The notes: a model not told the origin generated them from the letters alone. Positions 20,177-33,133 are shown, counted from the first letter of the stretch. The stretch: 64,000 nucleotides of DNA from Campanula takesimana (GCA_026119855.1 JAOWBW010000182.1:1585073-1649072), one strand, 5' to 3'. Numbers and translations are program-made.

Positions 20177-21730
20177 TCTTGGGTTTTGAGGGTCCTTGCG
20201 CAGCGGAAATGGCAATATGAAAATCAACAAAACCCTAGAGCCCATGGATCCATTCATGATGATTAAATTAATAGGATGATGAATTTAGAATACTAACCGA
20301 TGTTGTGCGTTTAAAATTTTCGGATCTTCAAATCTTCAAGTCTTCAAGCTTTATGATTTGATCTTCTCCACTTTCTTCGGATCACGATCACAGGAACACG
20401 AACTTAAGATACTAAAGCAAGCATCCTCTATATGTATCCACACGCGAACGAATATCTAGAACAATTCTAGATCTGGACTGCTAGATCACATAGAAACTCT
20501 TTCTATCAAAAGGCTATATGAATTGATTGGTGTTCTTAAGTTTTTTTGATTCTCAATCCAAACTCAAAAATGTGTTTCTCAAACATATGGAGGCTCCCAA
20601 TTATGATACAATATCAACTCCATCAATACCTTCTGGACTAGAGTTAAGAGAGGGGTATTTATACTTATTAAACCCAAATAGTTTAGGTTTAAAAGTCAAA
20701 TTCCTGTCAAAACACGGAGTCAAAAGTTCCCATCTGCGTAACAGAGGGTCCGCCCGGGTAGCATAGGGGGTCCGGTCGTACCATGCCTTGAACCCTTTGG
20801 TCCGGTCGGGTCTTGGCATGGGTCCGGCCAGACCTATTCCACTTTCCAGCCTTTTTTGATTTTCCCTTAAAATCTGATTTTAAGGTTTTACGAAATTCCA
20901 ATTTTAGCCTTTTCGCAAATTCGTTCTTTTGTGCGTGACCCCATAGGATTATATTAAGTTGACAATGAGTCTAACCAAGGTATAACTCATTAATCATGAG
21001 CGGACTCTAGCAAGCCATCATGACTACCTAATTAATATAACTTAACGAAGTTCGTTTATCCTCATAGAACATATCACAATCCTTTTGTCACGCGATATCA
21101 TATCAAGCATAAGCCACGGTCTAAGTCAACTTAAGTGCCCAATGCTTTCTCGATTCCGAGTAGATTGATATGAGCAAATGACATTGAACACATCAATTCA
21201 TTTGGGCATGGCCATGCACTATCATCAATCTTACTCTTGAATGGCCAAGCCGATATCTCTCTTGAGATAAGAGGGATAACATCCCATCTTGACTTATCAT
21301 TCTTCCCTACAAGAATTCAATTGTGTCAATCGTAGTCTTTATAACTACCTAGTTAATGGTTGCGTTTGAATACGTCAAACACAACGTTCATCATGTGGAA
21401 GACGATGATAATCTCAGGTCTAAGGATTCCAAATGATATAACTAAATGAGATTTAATTATGACATTTGACCATGACATAAATCTCATAGTGGGTTAAGTC
21501 CAGTACTTGTTCACCAACAAGTACCCATAAGTTTAATTTGTATCACATACACATGATCATCACATGATCATCAATTAAACTTATAGTAGTTGTTCATAAG
21601 TACTAGGGATGGGGATTATTATAAAAAACATGCAAAACATATAATAATCCAAGGTTGTTATCTCTATAACAAATGAGAACATGATATAACGTAAGGCCTT
21701 TCTCAAGGGCCTAGGGCATAATTTCCAACA
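20177..21730 (-). repeat. 3' LTR of copia element 1
   Basis: 1554 bp. On the minus strand it starts TGTTGGAAATTATGCCC after a purine tract. Contains a TATA box (AGTATAAATACC on the minus strand, near 20660) and four GGTCCG boxes. Differences from 27903-29445 are few in 20177-20870 and frequent in 20870-21730. Confidence 0.9.
20747..20826. repeat. Four GGTCCG boxes, spacing 22-30-22
   Basis: GGTCCG starts at 20747, 20769, 20799 and 20821. The same array lies in the other LTR (28472, 28494 and onward). On the LTR's own strand the boxes read CGGACC next to CGACCG or GGCCGG and lie about 90-170 bp upstream of the TATA box. Confidence 0.8.
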
Positions 21731-21745
21731 ATCTCCCACTTGCAC
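21731..21745 (-). promoter_or_regulatory. Polypurine tract of copia element 1
   Basis: Minus strand AAGTGGGAGAT directly precedes the LTR start TGTTGG, the standard copia arrangement for plus-strand priming. Confidence 0.8.
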
Positions 21746-22809
21746 TAGGCCCAATCAACACGTATCCAATACCATTGAGCTTAGCTGACCATCATAACCG
21801 CATGTGGAGAATATATATATGTATATTATCTTTGTTATCATCATAAGGTATTTTGCATATTTTGACATCTCCCATATCAACAACGATTTCTCGTAGAGAT
21901 GGAAATGTCTGAGTGTGTGTTTGGATCATAGATGAGCCTTTGGCACCTTAGGTTATGCAATAACCATTATTTCACAATAAAGGTCCATAGAATTAGCAGT
22001 ACATTTCTAGTTGTACTAATAGCATCTATATTCAAACAACTCCCTTAGTTACAACTCATGTAACTAAATACTCAATTTTATTTGTAGAATAACTTAGCGT
22101 GTATTTGTTTGGAACTATTCCAACTAATATCACTTACTTTAAACATGTCCATACTGCGATCTTTATTTATCCTTGTCGATGTGGAAGCATGCATCTATGT
22201 AACCATTTACTAGATCATCTTCCATTCCAACAAGCATCAAGAACGCATCCTTAGTTTTTCTCAAGGATGTTCTTGACCACTATCTAGTGACTTTCACTAG
22301 GATATGATTAGTATGTTCTCATCATACTCCAAGTTACGAGTTATCCCGTCTAAGTACATAATAGGAAATACACGATATATCCAATTACCAAAGCATATGG
22401 AATCCTAATCATATGTTCTTGCTCATTAGTCTTCCAATAAGACTAAGTCTTGCCAAGAACATTGTCATTAGACAACTTTGTAAGTTCTTCTCCATGATTC
22501 TTGCATACTGAAAAATTCAGTACTTTGTTTTTATAAGTACTTTGACACAAACCAATCAACTTCCTAGATCTATATCAATAGATATTAATTCTAAGGATGT
22601 AAGCGGCTTCTTCCTAAGTCTTTCATTAAGAAACTCTTGCAAATGAACTATATGTCAACCACATATATAAGACTAGGAATAAGGCTATGCTCCTACTAAT
22701 TTCTTAGCAAGCACAAGTCTCATATTTGATGAATTTCAAACGATTTGAACACTTCATCAAAACGATTATTTTAACTCCAAGAAGCTTGCTTCAATCCATC
22801 CCATGGATT
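21746..22809 (-). pseudogene. RT C-terminal part and 3' region of copia element 1, decayed
   Basis: On the minus strand, 22800-22630 reads as a damaged copia RT. DGLKQASWS corresponds to YGLKQAS, and a later YVVDI lies where the catalytic YVDDI should be. Numerous stops. The remainder (RNase H) is too decayed to place with confidence. Confidence 0.55.
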
Positions 22810-24050
22810 CCCGCAATATACTGGTGTATCGTTAAACCGCCAAATTAATTTATCCTGCTCAACAAGTAAAGTGGTAAGTAGAGTTCGTATCCACGGGGAC
22901 GGAGATTTTATTTCTTTTGAAAAGTAACAGGTAACCAAAGATGGGGGGATTTTTGATTTGATTAAACTACAATCTGAAATTTAACAACTAAATGAACTAG
23001 AAAATAAAGTGAAGATGAGATGGAGCAGTAGCAACACAAACAAAACAATTAAAGAAATATCAATTTGAGACAATTTCCTGATTCAAGGGCACTTTCAATT
23101 ATGCAATCGATCATTGGCTATAGAAAAAGTAATCTTGCAATTCAAGTATCCAATTGAAAACTTATCTGGATAGCCAGGACAAGTTTGGTGTTCCCAAAAT
23201 TCATGAACCAAGCCTAGCACCTAGTCAATCTTACCGCTAATCGATTGGGCACACTAGGGTTCTATATCAATCAACGGTAGCATAAAGCTTCATGGAACCA
23301 ATTGGATAAAATCCTAATAATTGAGATAGCTACAATTATCAAGAGTAAGATTGTTGATTCATTTAGATTAAATGAGTTATGATAGCACAACACAATTCAA
23401 CCTATTGCTCTAAAATAGCATTAGGAAATTATTAACTAAATTGAGTTGTCAATTCAACTAGTCAATGATTTCCATAAAATTCCTAATGAACCAAACAATT
23501 ACTTGAATACAAGGGCGAGAAAGAAATTAGCACAATAGCCTCACAATTACATAACTGAAATTAAACCCTTAAATCAGAAAAAGAACCTTAGCCAGGCATG
23601 GTAGAATCCACAAACTTCATGAAATTCTTTAAAATAAAATTACAAAAAGATAAGTGTTTGGTGGAGAAGAGAAGAAGGAGAAAGTTGCTGGGATTTTCTT
23701 GGTGAGGAGAATACGTTTCCCTTGCAATGCTTCTCTCTTTTGTAGTTGTAGAAGAGAGAAAAGCTAGACCTTTTGCATTCCCAACTTCCACTTCATTGAA
23801 GAACAAAATAAATGGAGCCTTCATTGTGATTCTTTGGCCTTCAATTTTCCAGCTTGATTCATCCATTTAAGCCTCAAAAAAATCTGCACACTTTATTCTC
23901 CCAAAACTCAACTTTTAACCTTCTTTTTACATCAATCTATCACTTCCATCCCTACATCCAAAATATAACGAAAAAAGATTAAATAGATGCGTTACATAAT
24001 TCAAATGAGGGGAAATAAGGCAATAATATATGGACAAATTAAAATATATC
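22810..24050 (-). mobile_element. ~1.2 kb insertion in copia RT, LTR-like
   Basis: It separates RT pieces that are normally about 35 codons apart (DIKIAFLNGN near 24110 and GLKQAS near 22790). The phrase GTATCCACGGGGACGG near 22890 resembles the U5 end of Athila/Tat LTRs read on the minus strand, so this may be a solo LTR. Exact ends and target duplication were not resolved. A 92-residue minus-strand frame (23588-23866) has no known domain. Confidence 0.5.
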
Positions 24051-25900
24051 ATATACATACCTTATTAGAATTTCTATATTATCAAAACCATTAGGTTGTA
24101 TCCAATACATCTTTAAGTTAGTTCCCGTTAAGGAACGCTATTTTGATATCCATTTGTCAAATTTCATATTCCAAATATGAAGATATGACAATGAGAATTC
24201 TAATATCTTAAAGCATGACTACGAGTGAGAAAGTTTTATCATAGTCGAAATATGAGTCAACCTTTCACATTTAGTCTTGCTTAAAGAGTATGTACTTTGC
24301 CATCCATGTTAGTTTTCTCCAAGAAAACTTAACTCCATCCTTTGGTTTTTACACCTTAAGTTAGAATAATCAAGTTCCAAACTTGATTATTATACATGGA
24401 TTGCCTTTTAGATTCTATGACTCCAAGTCATTAATCTAAATATGGAGAGGACATTGCATATTTATAGGTGGTAAATATGTCATTCTCAGTGAACTTTACC
24501 TCAATACTTTCTATTACGAGAAATCCAATATTTCTTGTTATAGATTGTATCCTATCATGTATGCAAGTAACTTGTGTAACTTGAACGGATTTTCACAACT
24601 TCTTGTGAAAATTTGTTCAACTTCCATCTTAGGTTCAATGTTATTTTCTAGGTTTCGAACCATTCGAAATATATTTTACTCCCACTGGTTCTTTTAGTGA
24701 TAAACAATTTATCTAGAAAAGTACCATCATAAGCAACAAACAATTTGTTTCTTATAAGTAAAATAATATCCTTAAGTTTCCTTAGGATATCCCATAAAAT
24801 ACATTTATTAGATTTAAGTATGAGCTTGTCATAGACAAGTCTTTTCGTAAAAGTCTCACCATCTTAAATATTTATGAAAGACAAACCAAGTTTTCTTTCA
24901 TTCCATATCACATATGGTATCTTTGAATCTATTTTGATGGAACTCAAATTAGTGTAATTATAGCGGTTTTCAATATATATAACCCCAAAATAAATAATGG
25001 AAGATCAATTCGACTTTATCATATAATGAGCCATATCCAATAAGGTTCTATACCTCCACGTAGACACATCATTCCAAAATGGTGTTCTTTGTGGAGTTAA
25101 TTGCGAAACAATTTCACAACTTGAAGATGATTGTCAAATTATTGGTTCAAGTATTCATCATCTCGATCAAATCGGAATCTTTGAATAGTTTTACCAAGTA
25201 GTACCAAAATCCTGTTTTAGCATTGCTACTTAATGGACCAAATATATCGACATGTATTAGGTCTAATAAGATATTAGCCTTTTACTACTCCTAGTAAAAG
25301 ATGTCCACATCCAAGTAAATAAGATTTGCATATATATCATATGATTCAAAATAATATGACTTTAAAACTCCGTCCCATGGAATTTTAGATATGCGTTTCT
25401 CATTTATTTGATCAAAACAATAATGCCTTAAGAATTTAATTATTTATGTTATAACCTTATTTATTATTTTGTTTTTCAAGATTTAGGATATAAAACTTAT
25501 TTATATGATTTAACATTACGATAAAGAAAATCATAATAAATAAAGCACTTTTCTTATTCTCAATAAGAAATAAATATCCTTCATTATCTTATAACAAAAT
25601 AATATTTTCTACTCAATGAGTAAAGTCACTTCATAAGTATTTTACGAACAATGTTGCAACTCTTGCATCATTACCATTCGTAGATTAACTTTACTTTCAT
25701 AAGTAGTCTTTCTATTTACTAATTGTTGCACATTTATACAAATGTGAGATCCATATCCGGTATCAAATACCCAATAATTAGAAGTAGAAAGATTAATTTT
25801 ATAATATAAATATCCGAAGCGGTAGTCTCACTACCATTCACTTTCTTTGATCATCCAAAATTTTGATTGCAATTTTAAATGGTCAATCCAATTGCCATAC
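24051..25900 (-). pseudogene. Protease, integrase and RT N-terminus remnants of copia element 1
   Basis: On the minus strand a protease remnant near 25775-25700 reads WVFDTGYGSHIC (copia element 3 has WVLDTGCGSHIC). Integrase core remnants lie near 25270 (LIHVDIFGPL) and 24960 (the KTPYE-like segment IPYVIWNERK), and RT start remnants near 24110 (DIKIAFLNGN). The order PR-INT-RT is that of Ty1/copia. Stops and frameshifts are dense and nothing is translatable. Confidence 0.65.
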
Positions 25901-27885
25901 TATAAAATTGTATTATTTAGAGTTATAATTTTAGCCACAATTATTTCCTTTAGATTTGACAACATTTGTCTTACCTTTATCTTTTAATCCTCTTTCCCTT
26001 TTAGAAATTCATGAAGTCAAAAATCAAATTTTCGACTTAGATCATCATCTTTCGTACTAATGTTCAGAAATCGAGAGCACAAACTGCACGGCTGAAACTA
26101 AGCCAAAAAGGCATCCACATTTCCGTATGGATCTGCAGTCTGTTTCTAAATTCCATGACTCATAAATTTTACTGATTTCAGCAATCCAGAACAATTCAGG
26201 ATTCTAATTTCTGTTATCTTGAATTCTGAATTGACATCACTTTTCAGGAAACACGGTTTCGAAAACCAGCCATTAGATTGAATCCCAGATTCAATTCTGA
26301 ACATCACTTGCTCGGCCGAGTCTTGGGACCCGCTCGGCCGTGCACCACGAAAAGTAGATTTTAAATTTCCAAAATTTATCCTAGAATTGCTTTCCTTGAT
26401 TCAATTAAGATTTGGTGTTCATGGTGATCCAATCATCATAATCATTAAAACCAAGAATAAACAATTTATTCATGAATCTAAGATCATCAACAAGTTAATC
26501 AAATTAAATTTTGATGATCCTACGGAACATATTAATCAAATTAATATTCCAATTTAGGTTAGTTAGGATTATTAAGAATGTATAATTTCCGTTCTTGCTT
26601 TAGAACAATTCTTAAGCTCATGATCTAATCAAAGAAATTAATATTCTTCTCTTTAACTTTTTCCCCATAAGAACAGATCGCAGTAACAAACATAATTAAA
26701 GTTTAATATAACATTCTACACAAATATGCAAATAAATATACACCTATATTTCATACTAATCATTTAAGAGATAAATAGTTGTATTTCATAAATACTCCCA
26801 CTAAATTATATAACCTTCATATACAAAAATTGTATAATATAATTTATGTGGGCTAAAATCCAAATTTAATTTAATTTCAAGTCTGCTTTGGCGATACTAC
26901 TCAAAATTAAATTAATTAAGTAGATAACTTTTATCAATCACATCATATGTGACTCTTAGATCCTTTATGAGATTGTAAGACATCTTATGTCAAACATGTT
27001 TTAATCTCATCTTGTGCCTTAGGCCCATAACCCTTATGATAGCCTAATTAAGTAAAACTATGATAAACGCATAGGAACAACTCTTTCACTCATCTTGTTC
27101 ATACAAAGGATAGAATCAATGCACCTACACTTTAGCGTAACCCACACAAAACTACCCGTTGTAATCCCAAGTGTTTATCATGGGTTGGCACGTGACTTAA
27201 ATTTTAAGAAGGTTATTTCATATAGCAACGCGCATAACAAAGATATAATTAATCCAATTAATTAATGAACGGATACTATGCGAATATAATTATGAATTTG
27301 AGATTTTCATAGAGTCCTACTCTAGGTATAACACATATTGAATAATGAATTCTTTTATAGAGTCCAGCTCTATTAAGAATACATTACTTCACACAATCCA
27401 ATTCCATGAACAATATGTATTCTACAATACATCTCTAAGTCTAAAAAACACGAATTCAGAAATCTGCACAGCACGCGATCTGAACGAAAAATCTGCACGA
27501 ATTCATGCATTGCACGTGAATTGCATGAAAATTCTGCACAAAATTCTGGACTGCATGTGCATTGCACGCGAACCGCAAGAACACAATTTATCAAATCTTG
27601 ATCCTTTAAAGATTCAACTATTTATGATAACCAAATTATCATAAACATCAAATCCTAAGAACAAACAATTTGTTCTTCAAGATCAAGAATCATCAATTCA
27701 ATAATCATATTAAAGAGGTTGATGATCCGATAAATAGATTAATCATATTAATCATGCAATTATATCATATATAATTGTTTCCCCAAACAACTCACATAAA
27801 TCCCTTATTCTAAATTCACAACATGCTAGATCATATAATCAAATCATATATTTAACATGATAATATTAAAATAACCATACATGAA
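25901..27885 (-). other. gag remnant and 5' UTR of copia element 1
   Basis: No open gag frame survives. Two CGGCCG boxes 22 bp apart (26313, 26335) sit here, at the position equivalent to the box array in the 5' UTR of copia element 3 (61484-61551). Confidence 0.5.
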
Positions 27886-27901
27886 CGGGGCTCTGATACC
27901 A
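27886..27901 (-). promoter_or_regulatory. Primer binding site of copia element 1
   Basis: Minus strand TGGTATCAGAGCCCCG, complementary to the 3' end of initiator tRNA-Met, just inside the 5' LTR. Confidence 0.9.
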
Positions 27902-27902
27902 C

Positions 27903-29445
27903 TATTGGGTTTTGAGGGTCCTTGCGCAGCGGAAACGGCAATATGAAATCAAAAAAACTCTAGAGCCCATGGATCCATTCATGATGATTAAATTAATAGG
28001 ATGATGAATTTAGAATACTAACCGATGTTGTGCGTTTAAAATTTTCGGATCTTCAAATCTTCAAGTCTTCAAGCTTTATGATTTGATCTTCTCCACTTTC
28101 TTCGGATCACGATCACAGGAACACGAACTTAAGATACTAAAGCAAGCATCCTCTATATGTATCCACACGCGAACGAATATCTAGAACAATTCTAGATCTG
28201 GACTGCTAGATCACATAGAAACTCTTTCTATCAAAAGGCTATATGAATTGATTGGTGTTCTTAAGTTTTTTTGATTCTCAATCCAAACTCAAAAATGTGT
28301 TTCTCAAACATATGGAGGCTCCCAATTATGATACAATATCAACTCCATCAATACCTTCTGGACTAGAGTTAAGAGAGGGGTATTTGTACTTATTAAACCC
28401 AAATAGTTTAGGTTTAAAAGTCAAATTCCTGTCAAAACACGGAGTCAAAAGTTCCCATCTGCGTAACAGAGGGTCCGCCCGGGTAGCATAGGGGGTCCGG
28501 TCGTACCATGCCTTGAACCCTTTGGTCCGGTCGGGTCTTGGCATGGGTCCGGCCAGACCTATTCCACTTTCCAGCCTTTTTTGATTTTCCCTTAAAATTT
28601 GATTTTAAGGTTTTACGAAATTCCAATTTTAGCCTTTTCGCAATATCGTTCTTTTGTGCGTTACCCCATAGGATTATATTAAGTTGATAATGAGTCTAAC
28701 TAAGGTCTAACTCATTAATCATGAGCGGACTCTAGCAAGCCATCATGACTACCTAATTAATATAACTTAACAAAGTTCGTTTATCCTCATAGAACATATC
28801 ATAATCCTTTTGTCATGCGAAATCATATCGAGCATAAGCCACGGTCTAAGTCAACTTAAGTGCCCAATGCTTTCTTGATTCCGAGTAGATTGATATGAGC
28901 AAATGACATTGAACACATCAATTCATTTGGGCATGGCCATGCACTATCATCAATCTTACTCTCGAATGGCCAAGCAGATAACTCTCTTGAGATAAGAGGG
29001 ATAACATCCCATCTTGACTTATCATTCTTCCCTACAACAATCCGATTGTGCCAATCGTAGCCTTTATAACTACCTAGTTAAGGGTAGCATTTGAATACGT
29101 CAAACACAACGTTCATCATGTGGAAGACGGTGATAATCTCAGGTCTAAGGATTCCAAATGATATAACTAAATGAGATTTAATTATGACATTTGACCATGG
29201 CATAAATCTCATAGTGGGTCAAGTCCAGTACTTGTTCACCAACAAGTACCCATAAGTTTAATTTGTATCACTTACACATGATCATCAATTAAACTTATAC
29301 TAGTTCTTCATAAGTACTAGGGACGGGGATATTTATAAAAAAACATGCAAAACACATAATAATCCAAGGTTGTTATCTCTATAACAAATGATAACATAAT
29401 ATAACGTAAGGCATTTCTCAAGGGCCTAGGGCATAATCTCTAACT
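27903..29445 (-). repeat. 5' LTR of copia element 1
   Basis: 1543 bp, pair of 20177-21730. On the minus strand it starts AGTTAGAGATTATGCC (mutated from TGTTGG). Flanked on the right by the TACTC duplication. Confidence 0.9.
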
Positions 29446-29450
29446 TACTC

Positions 29451-31370
29451 AACCTATGAGCTTAATCTCTAGTAAATCCATCATCACAACCGGTATAATG
29501 AATATTCCTCCTCCACCTGGGGGCATCAATCTCAACAAGGCGTCAGTTTCCAGTCTCATGATGCCACCACCTTAAAGAACGAAAAAGAAGCAGTCCCCTC
29601 ATGCATATGATGTCGACATCAAGAATATCCTCCTCAGAATAAAGTGTCTACTTGACAGTTAACATGACAGAACCTCTCTGAATATTGATGCTTTGTTGAA
29701 GATGCAGAAGGCCTTTGGCTGAAAGGATGGACTATGTTTCTCCAATACACCCCAGAACTCTTAAGTTTGATGCTGGGGGGTAGTTCACAATTCTTCAATG
29801 AGTTCATTCCTATGGGCTCGGCAACCCATGCAGGGATGACGACATTCCAATGACATTGACTCCGTTCGGTTCCAGTATCTTTAAGATTCCCTCGGGAAGA
29901 AATACCTGTGTCTCACCTTCCACAGATAATGTCTTTGGGACACCATCAAAAGGAGCTACTTTTCCCAGTAGAACTATTGTTCCTACTTCTCCTAATAACA
30001 GTAATCCATTCGGTAACATCAATTTTGATTTTTTTTGATAATATTGTTCGTGCTACTAACCCTTTTGTAGGTAACTACATTGAAAAAAGCTACAAGAATT
30101 GAGAGACATGGTCATGAACGTTCCTGATGTCACTCCTCCTATTCAACATGTTTCACCAACATGTTACTATCAGTCGCGCTTTATGCCATCCACTGCACTT
30201 ATCGACATCCCGAATTGGTTCAATGTTCCGACCATAAAGATGTATGATGGAAGTACCAATCCTGAGGAACATGTAGCCCACTATCAAGAAAAGATAGACA
30301 TTGTTCACATACCTCTACAATTTAGAGAATCATGCTTGTGCAGAGGTTTTGGCTCGACTTTGGTCGGACTTGAATTGAAGTGGTTGATCCGACAGTAACC
30401 AGGGTCCATAGGTTCATTTGCTCAATTTGTTAACATGTTCTACAACCAGCGACCTCTATCAGATCACACAACAACATACAGAAACACTGAAAGATTATGT
30501 GAACATGTTCAACAAAGAAGTCCATGAAGTCCCCAACCTGTACATGTCGACAACTACAAAAGCAATAAAGATGGGGTTATAGAAAAATTCTCCATATTAC
30601 AGGGAGTTGGTGATGAACCCATGCAAAAAGATGGAAGAGGTCCGAAGCAGGACATTAAGGTTCATCAAATTGGAAGAAGATGAGATGCATCAATAAAAAC
30701 TAGCTGGCAAGACGTCGACATATGACAACCCAAACAGGAAGATAGAGACATCTCATTACAAGCATAACAGGCACATACCTTATTCAAGAAATGATCATAA
30801 TAAGACCAATCCTGTAAAAGATTAAGATAAGGATGATACTGAATGTACTAAGATTTCTAACTATTGTTTTTCTGTTGATGTTTCAGGTATCCTTTGTGCA
30901 ATGAACAATTTGGGTGACAAGGCAAGATGGCTAAAGAAGAATGAGAAATCTTCAGGATGGAGGGACAAATCTAAATGGTATGCCCATCATGAAGATTTTG
31001 GATATCTTACTGAAGACTGCATCGCCTTACGCAAGGAACTTGGCTACTTCTGTCAAAAGGATATCTCAAAGAATTACTTAGCCACCGAAAGAACAAGACA
31101 GAGAATAAGGAAACAATTCCAGCACGACCACCATCTCCTCCATAAATCACTATGGTAATAAATGTTATTAGTGGTGGTTTTGAAATTTGTGGTACTCCTT
31201 ATTCTGCAGCTAAAAGACATGCTAAGGAATCAAAAGAGGAAAAGCCTGGAAGACCAGAAAGGAAATCTCAGTTAACTTCTCAAGAAGTCATCACCTTTGA
31301 AGAAGATCACAGACACAATGTCTTGGATCCATATCATGACGGACTAGTCATTGCTCTGCAAATCTCAGTT
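29451..31370 (+). pseudogene. gag of element B, continued after the copia insertion
   Basis: Contains the leader (FNEFIPMG), the capsid-like gag core (30099-30398: PNWFNVPTIKMYDGSTNPEEHV) and the finger region from 30901 (NLGDKARW, then KWYAHHEDFGYLTEDC). In the finger the first Cys is now Tyr and the second His is Tyr, so zinc binding would fail. A later stretch to 31370 matches element A up to NVLDPYHDGLVIALQI and then stops, where pol has been deleted. Several frameshifts and stops. Confidence 0.75.
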
Positions 31371-31997
31371 AACTTCTCAATAAGTCATCACCTACAGAAA
31401 AACATGTATGCAGTTTTAATGAGTCATTTCCATTTATGTTCTATCTCTTTTTTATTTGTTTATTCTCACTGAAAAGTTACTGACTTAAGCATCAAAGGAG
31501 TGTTAGCATATCTAACACCCAACCCTGACATGTTTTCATTTTGCAAGATGTTATGAGTTTAACTTGTTGATTAAAAAATGCAAGATGACCTAGCAAGATG
31601 AAAATGCAAGTCTGGATGACGATCAAAGATGAAAGGTAAATATCCTTCTAAGGTTTAAAAGATTTTACATCTTTTCTACGAATGTTAAGTTTTTTACACC
31701 TTGCCTGTGAGCACAATTTTCATGCTTAGTATAAGTTGTAAGGATACCAGTGTGTAGCCTTTATATGTTGTAAGACCTCTTGCAATTAGCTAATTTCATG
31801 AACTAAAGTTTAACATTTAGAGGTTGTAACATTGCATGTTACTCACAAGCACAAAATGAAAATGATGAAACATCTTCATAAAGATCTTAAGATAATTAAA
31901 CGAAGATATCCAAAGTATGAGCCTTGTCAACACAAACATGACTCCTAAAGCATCCAAACCAAACATGTCAACAGAGACATGTAAATTAGTACAAACC

Positions 31998-32032
<35 letters not shown>

Positions 32033-32320
32033 AGGACACACCCTCACAAATACCACAAAAAACCAAATGAAAATTATTTTTAAGACAAACATTTTGGCCT
32101 ACTGCCGTTGAAGTACTAAATATCAGGATCCTTCTTCTCTTCTTCAACTTCTTTCTTGCCACCAGCAACTGGTTCAACCTGCTCTGCCATTATGACATCC
32201 TGAGCCTTAGAGCTTACCTCACCTGCATCAACCGCCTCATAAATTTGATAGTGGGTGACAACAGTTATGATTTTTTTTTGACTTTCTATATTCACCCAAT
32301 TAAAAAAAATTGGGGGCAAT
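31371..32320 (+). other. 3' untranslated region of element B
   Basis: Begins with a block shared with element A (GTTAGC...CTAACACCC near 31500). Holds a T-run (about 32000-32030) and a polypurine tract (AAAAAAAATTGGGGGCAA, 32303-32319). On the minus strand 32240-32116 reads VSSKAQD...KKEVEEEKKDPD-stop, loosely like the C-terminal tail of the PF04195-type gene at 6316-6401. It may be the last scrap of an antisense ORF. Confidence 0.5.
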
Positions 32321-32834
32321 TGTTTGGGGTAAAAATTTGAGCTGCGTACTGACACCTTGACGCCTTTTCTTATGTCGACATCTTGAGTTATCGTGAGTTG
32401 GCGTCCTACATACAGTTAACAGAATCCTATTTTTTAGGATCACAATATTTTCCATGTGTGAGAAAGAAGTAAAAGTCGATCTTATCCTCAACAAAGTCAT
32501 CTGAGGTCCACTATCTCCAACAAATATAATATCCTAGATTTGTAGGGATTCTTTAGCTTAGTTTATTACTATTAGTGGGATATGAGAGAGGGACCAAACA
32601 CTTGTATTTTGCACACACTCACTCTCGGGTTCTCTCTCTATATTTCCAACGTTTTAACTCTCTTAATACTTTGTGAATTCTTTGGCCAAGGTAGGTCTTT
32701 CAAAGCCTCCCAAGGTTTTATGCTGGAGAATAGTTGTTCAAGGGCTTTCCTCGTTAAATATTTTAGCTCGAAATCTTGAATTCTTGAATTTATACTCCAT
32801 TTGTGCCCAATCGTTCTTATTATTTGTTTTTACA
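32321..32834 (+). repeat. 3' LTR of element B (right end approximate)
   Basis: Starts TGTTTGGGGTAAAAATTTG immediately after the polypurine tract. Shares the TCCCAAGGTTTTATG block with the other LTRs of the family. Confidence 0.65.
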
Positions 32835-32859
32835 AGCTTGGCCGAAAATGAAACTCATA

Positions 32860-33133
32860 CACCCTCCGTCCCACCCGAAATAGGACGTTTTGCCATTTTG
32901 GGTGTCCCACTCGAAATAGGACATCCCAAAATGGAAAACTTTTATTACTTTTTTATTAGTAGGACCCACTTGTCATACTCACAACAACTTTTCGTTTATT
33001 ATTCCCCACCCACTTTCTCTCTCCTTCATACTCACAACACCTACTTTTCAAACGACTTTTTATAATAAAAGATTATTATTCTTTAATCCCCGTATCGGGA
33101 CCAAGAATCCTATTTCGGATGGGACGGAGGGAG
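32860..33133. mobile_element. Stowaway MITE
   Basis: 274 bp flanked by TA. Terminal inverted repeats CACCCTCCGTCCCACCCGAAATAGGA and, inverted, CTCCCTCCGTCCCATCCGAAATAGGA. Confidence 0.85.

Larger units (their letters stand above)
20177..29445 (-). mobile_element. Ty1/copia element 1, nested in element B gag
   Basis: 9.27 kb with exact target duplication TACTC (20172-20176, 29446-29450). Removing it restores the gag start seen in element A. In minus-strand order: 5' LTR 29445-27903, PBS, 5' UTR, decayed gag/PR, INT and RT remnants, polypurine tract, 3' LTR 21730-20177. The coding region is full of stops and frameshifts. About 1.2 kb of foreign sequence splits the RT. Confidence 0.92.
19332..32834 (+). 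mobile_element. Ty3/gypsy element B (same family as A), interrupted and deleted
   Basis: 5' LTR 19332-20116, PBS 20118-20138, gag ATG at 20167. The copia element 20177-29445 is inserted two codons into gag. gag resumes at 29451, continues through the zinc finger, and breaks at about 31370 before the protease active site. All of RT, RNase H and integrase are missing. A polypurine tract (32303-32319) and 3' LTR (32321-32834) close the element. TACAT precedes the 5' LTR. No clean matching duplication was found on the right. Confidence 0.7.

Noticed and set aside
31986..32177. Small minus-strand frames with long Lys runs
   Set aside because: They read through the T-run at about 32000-32030 and have no domain.
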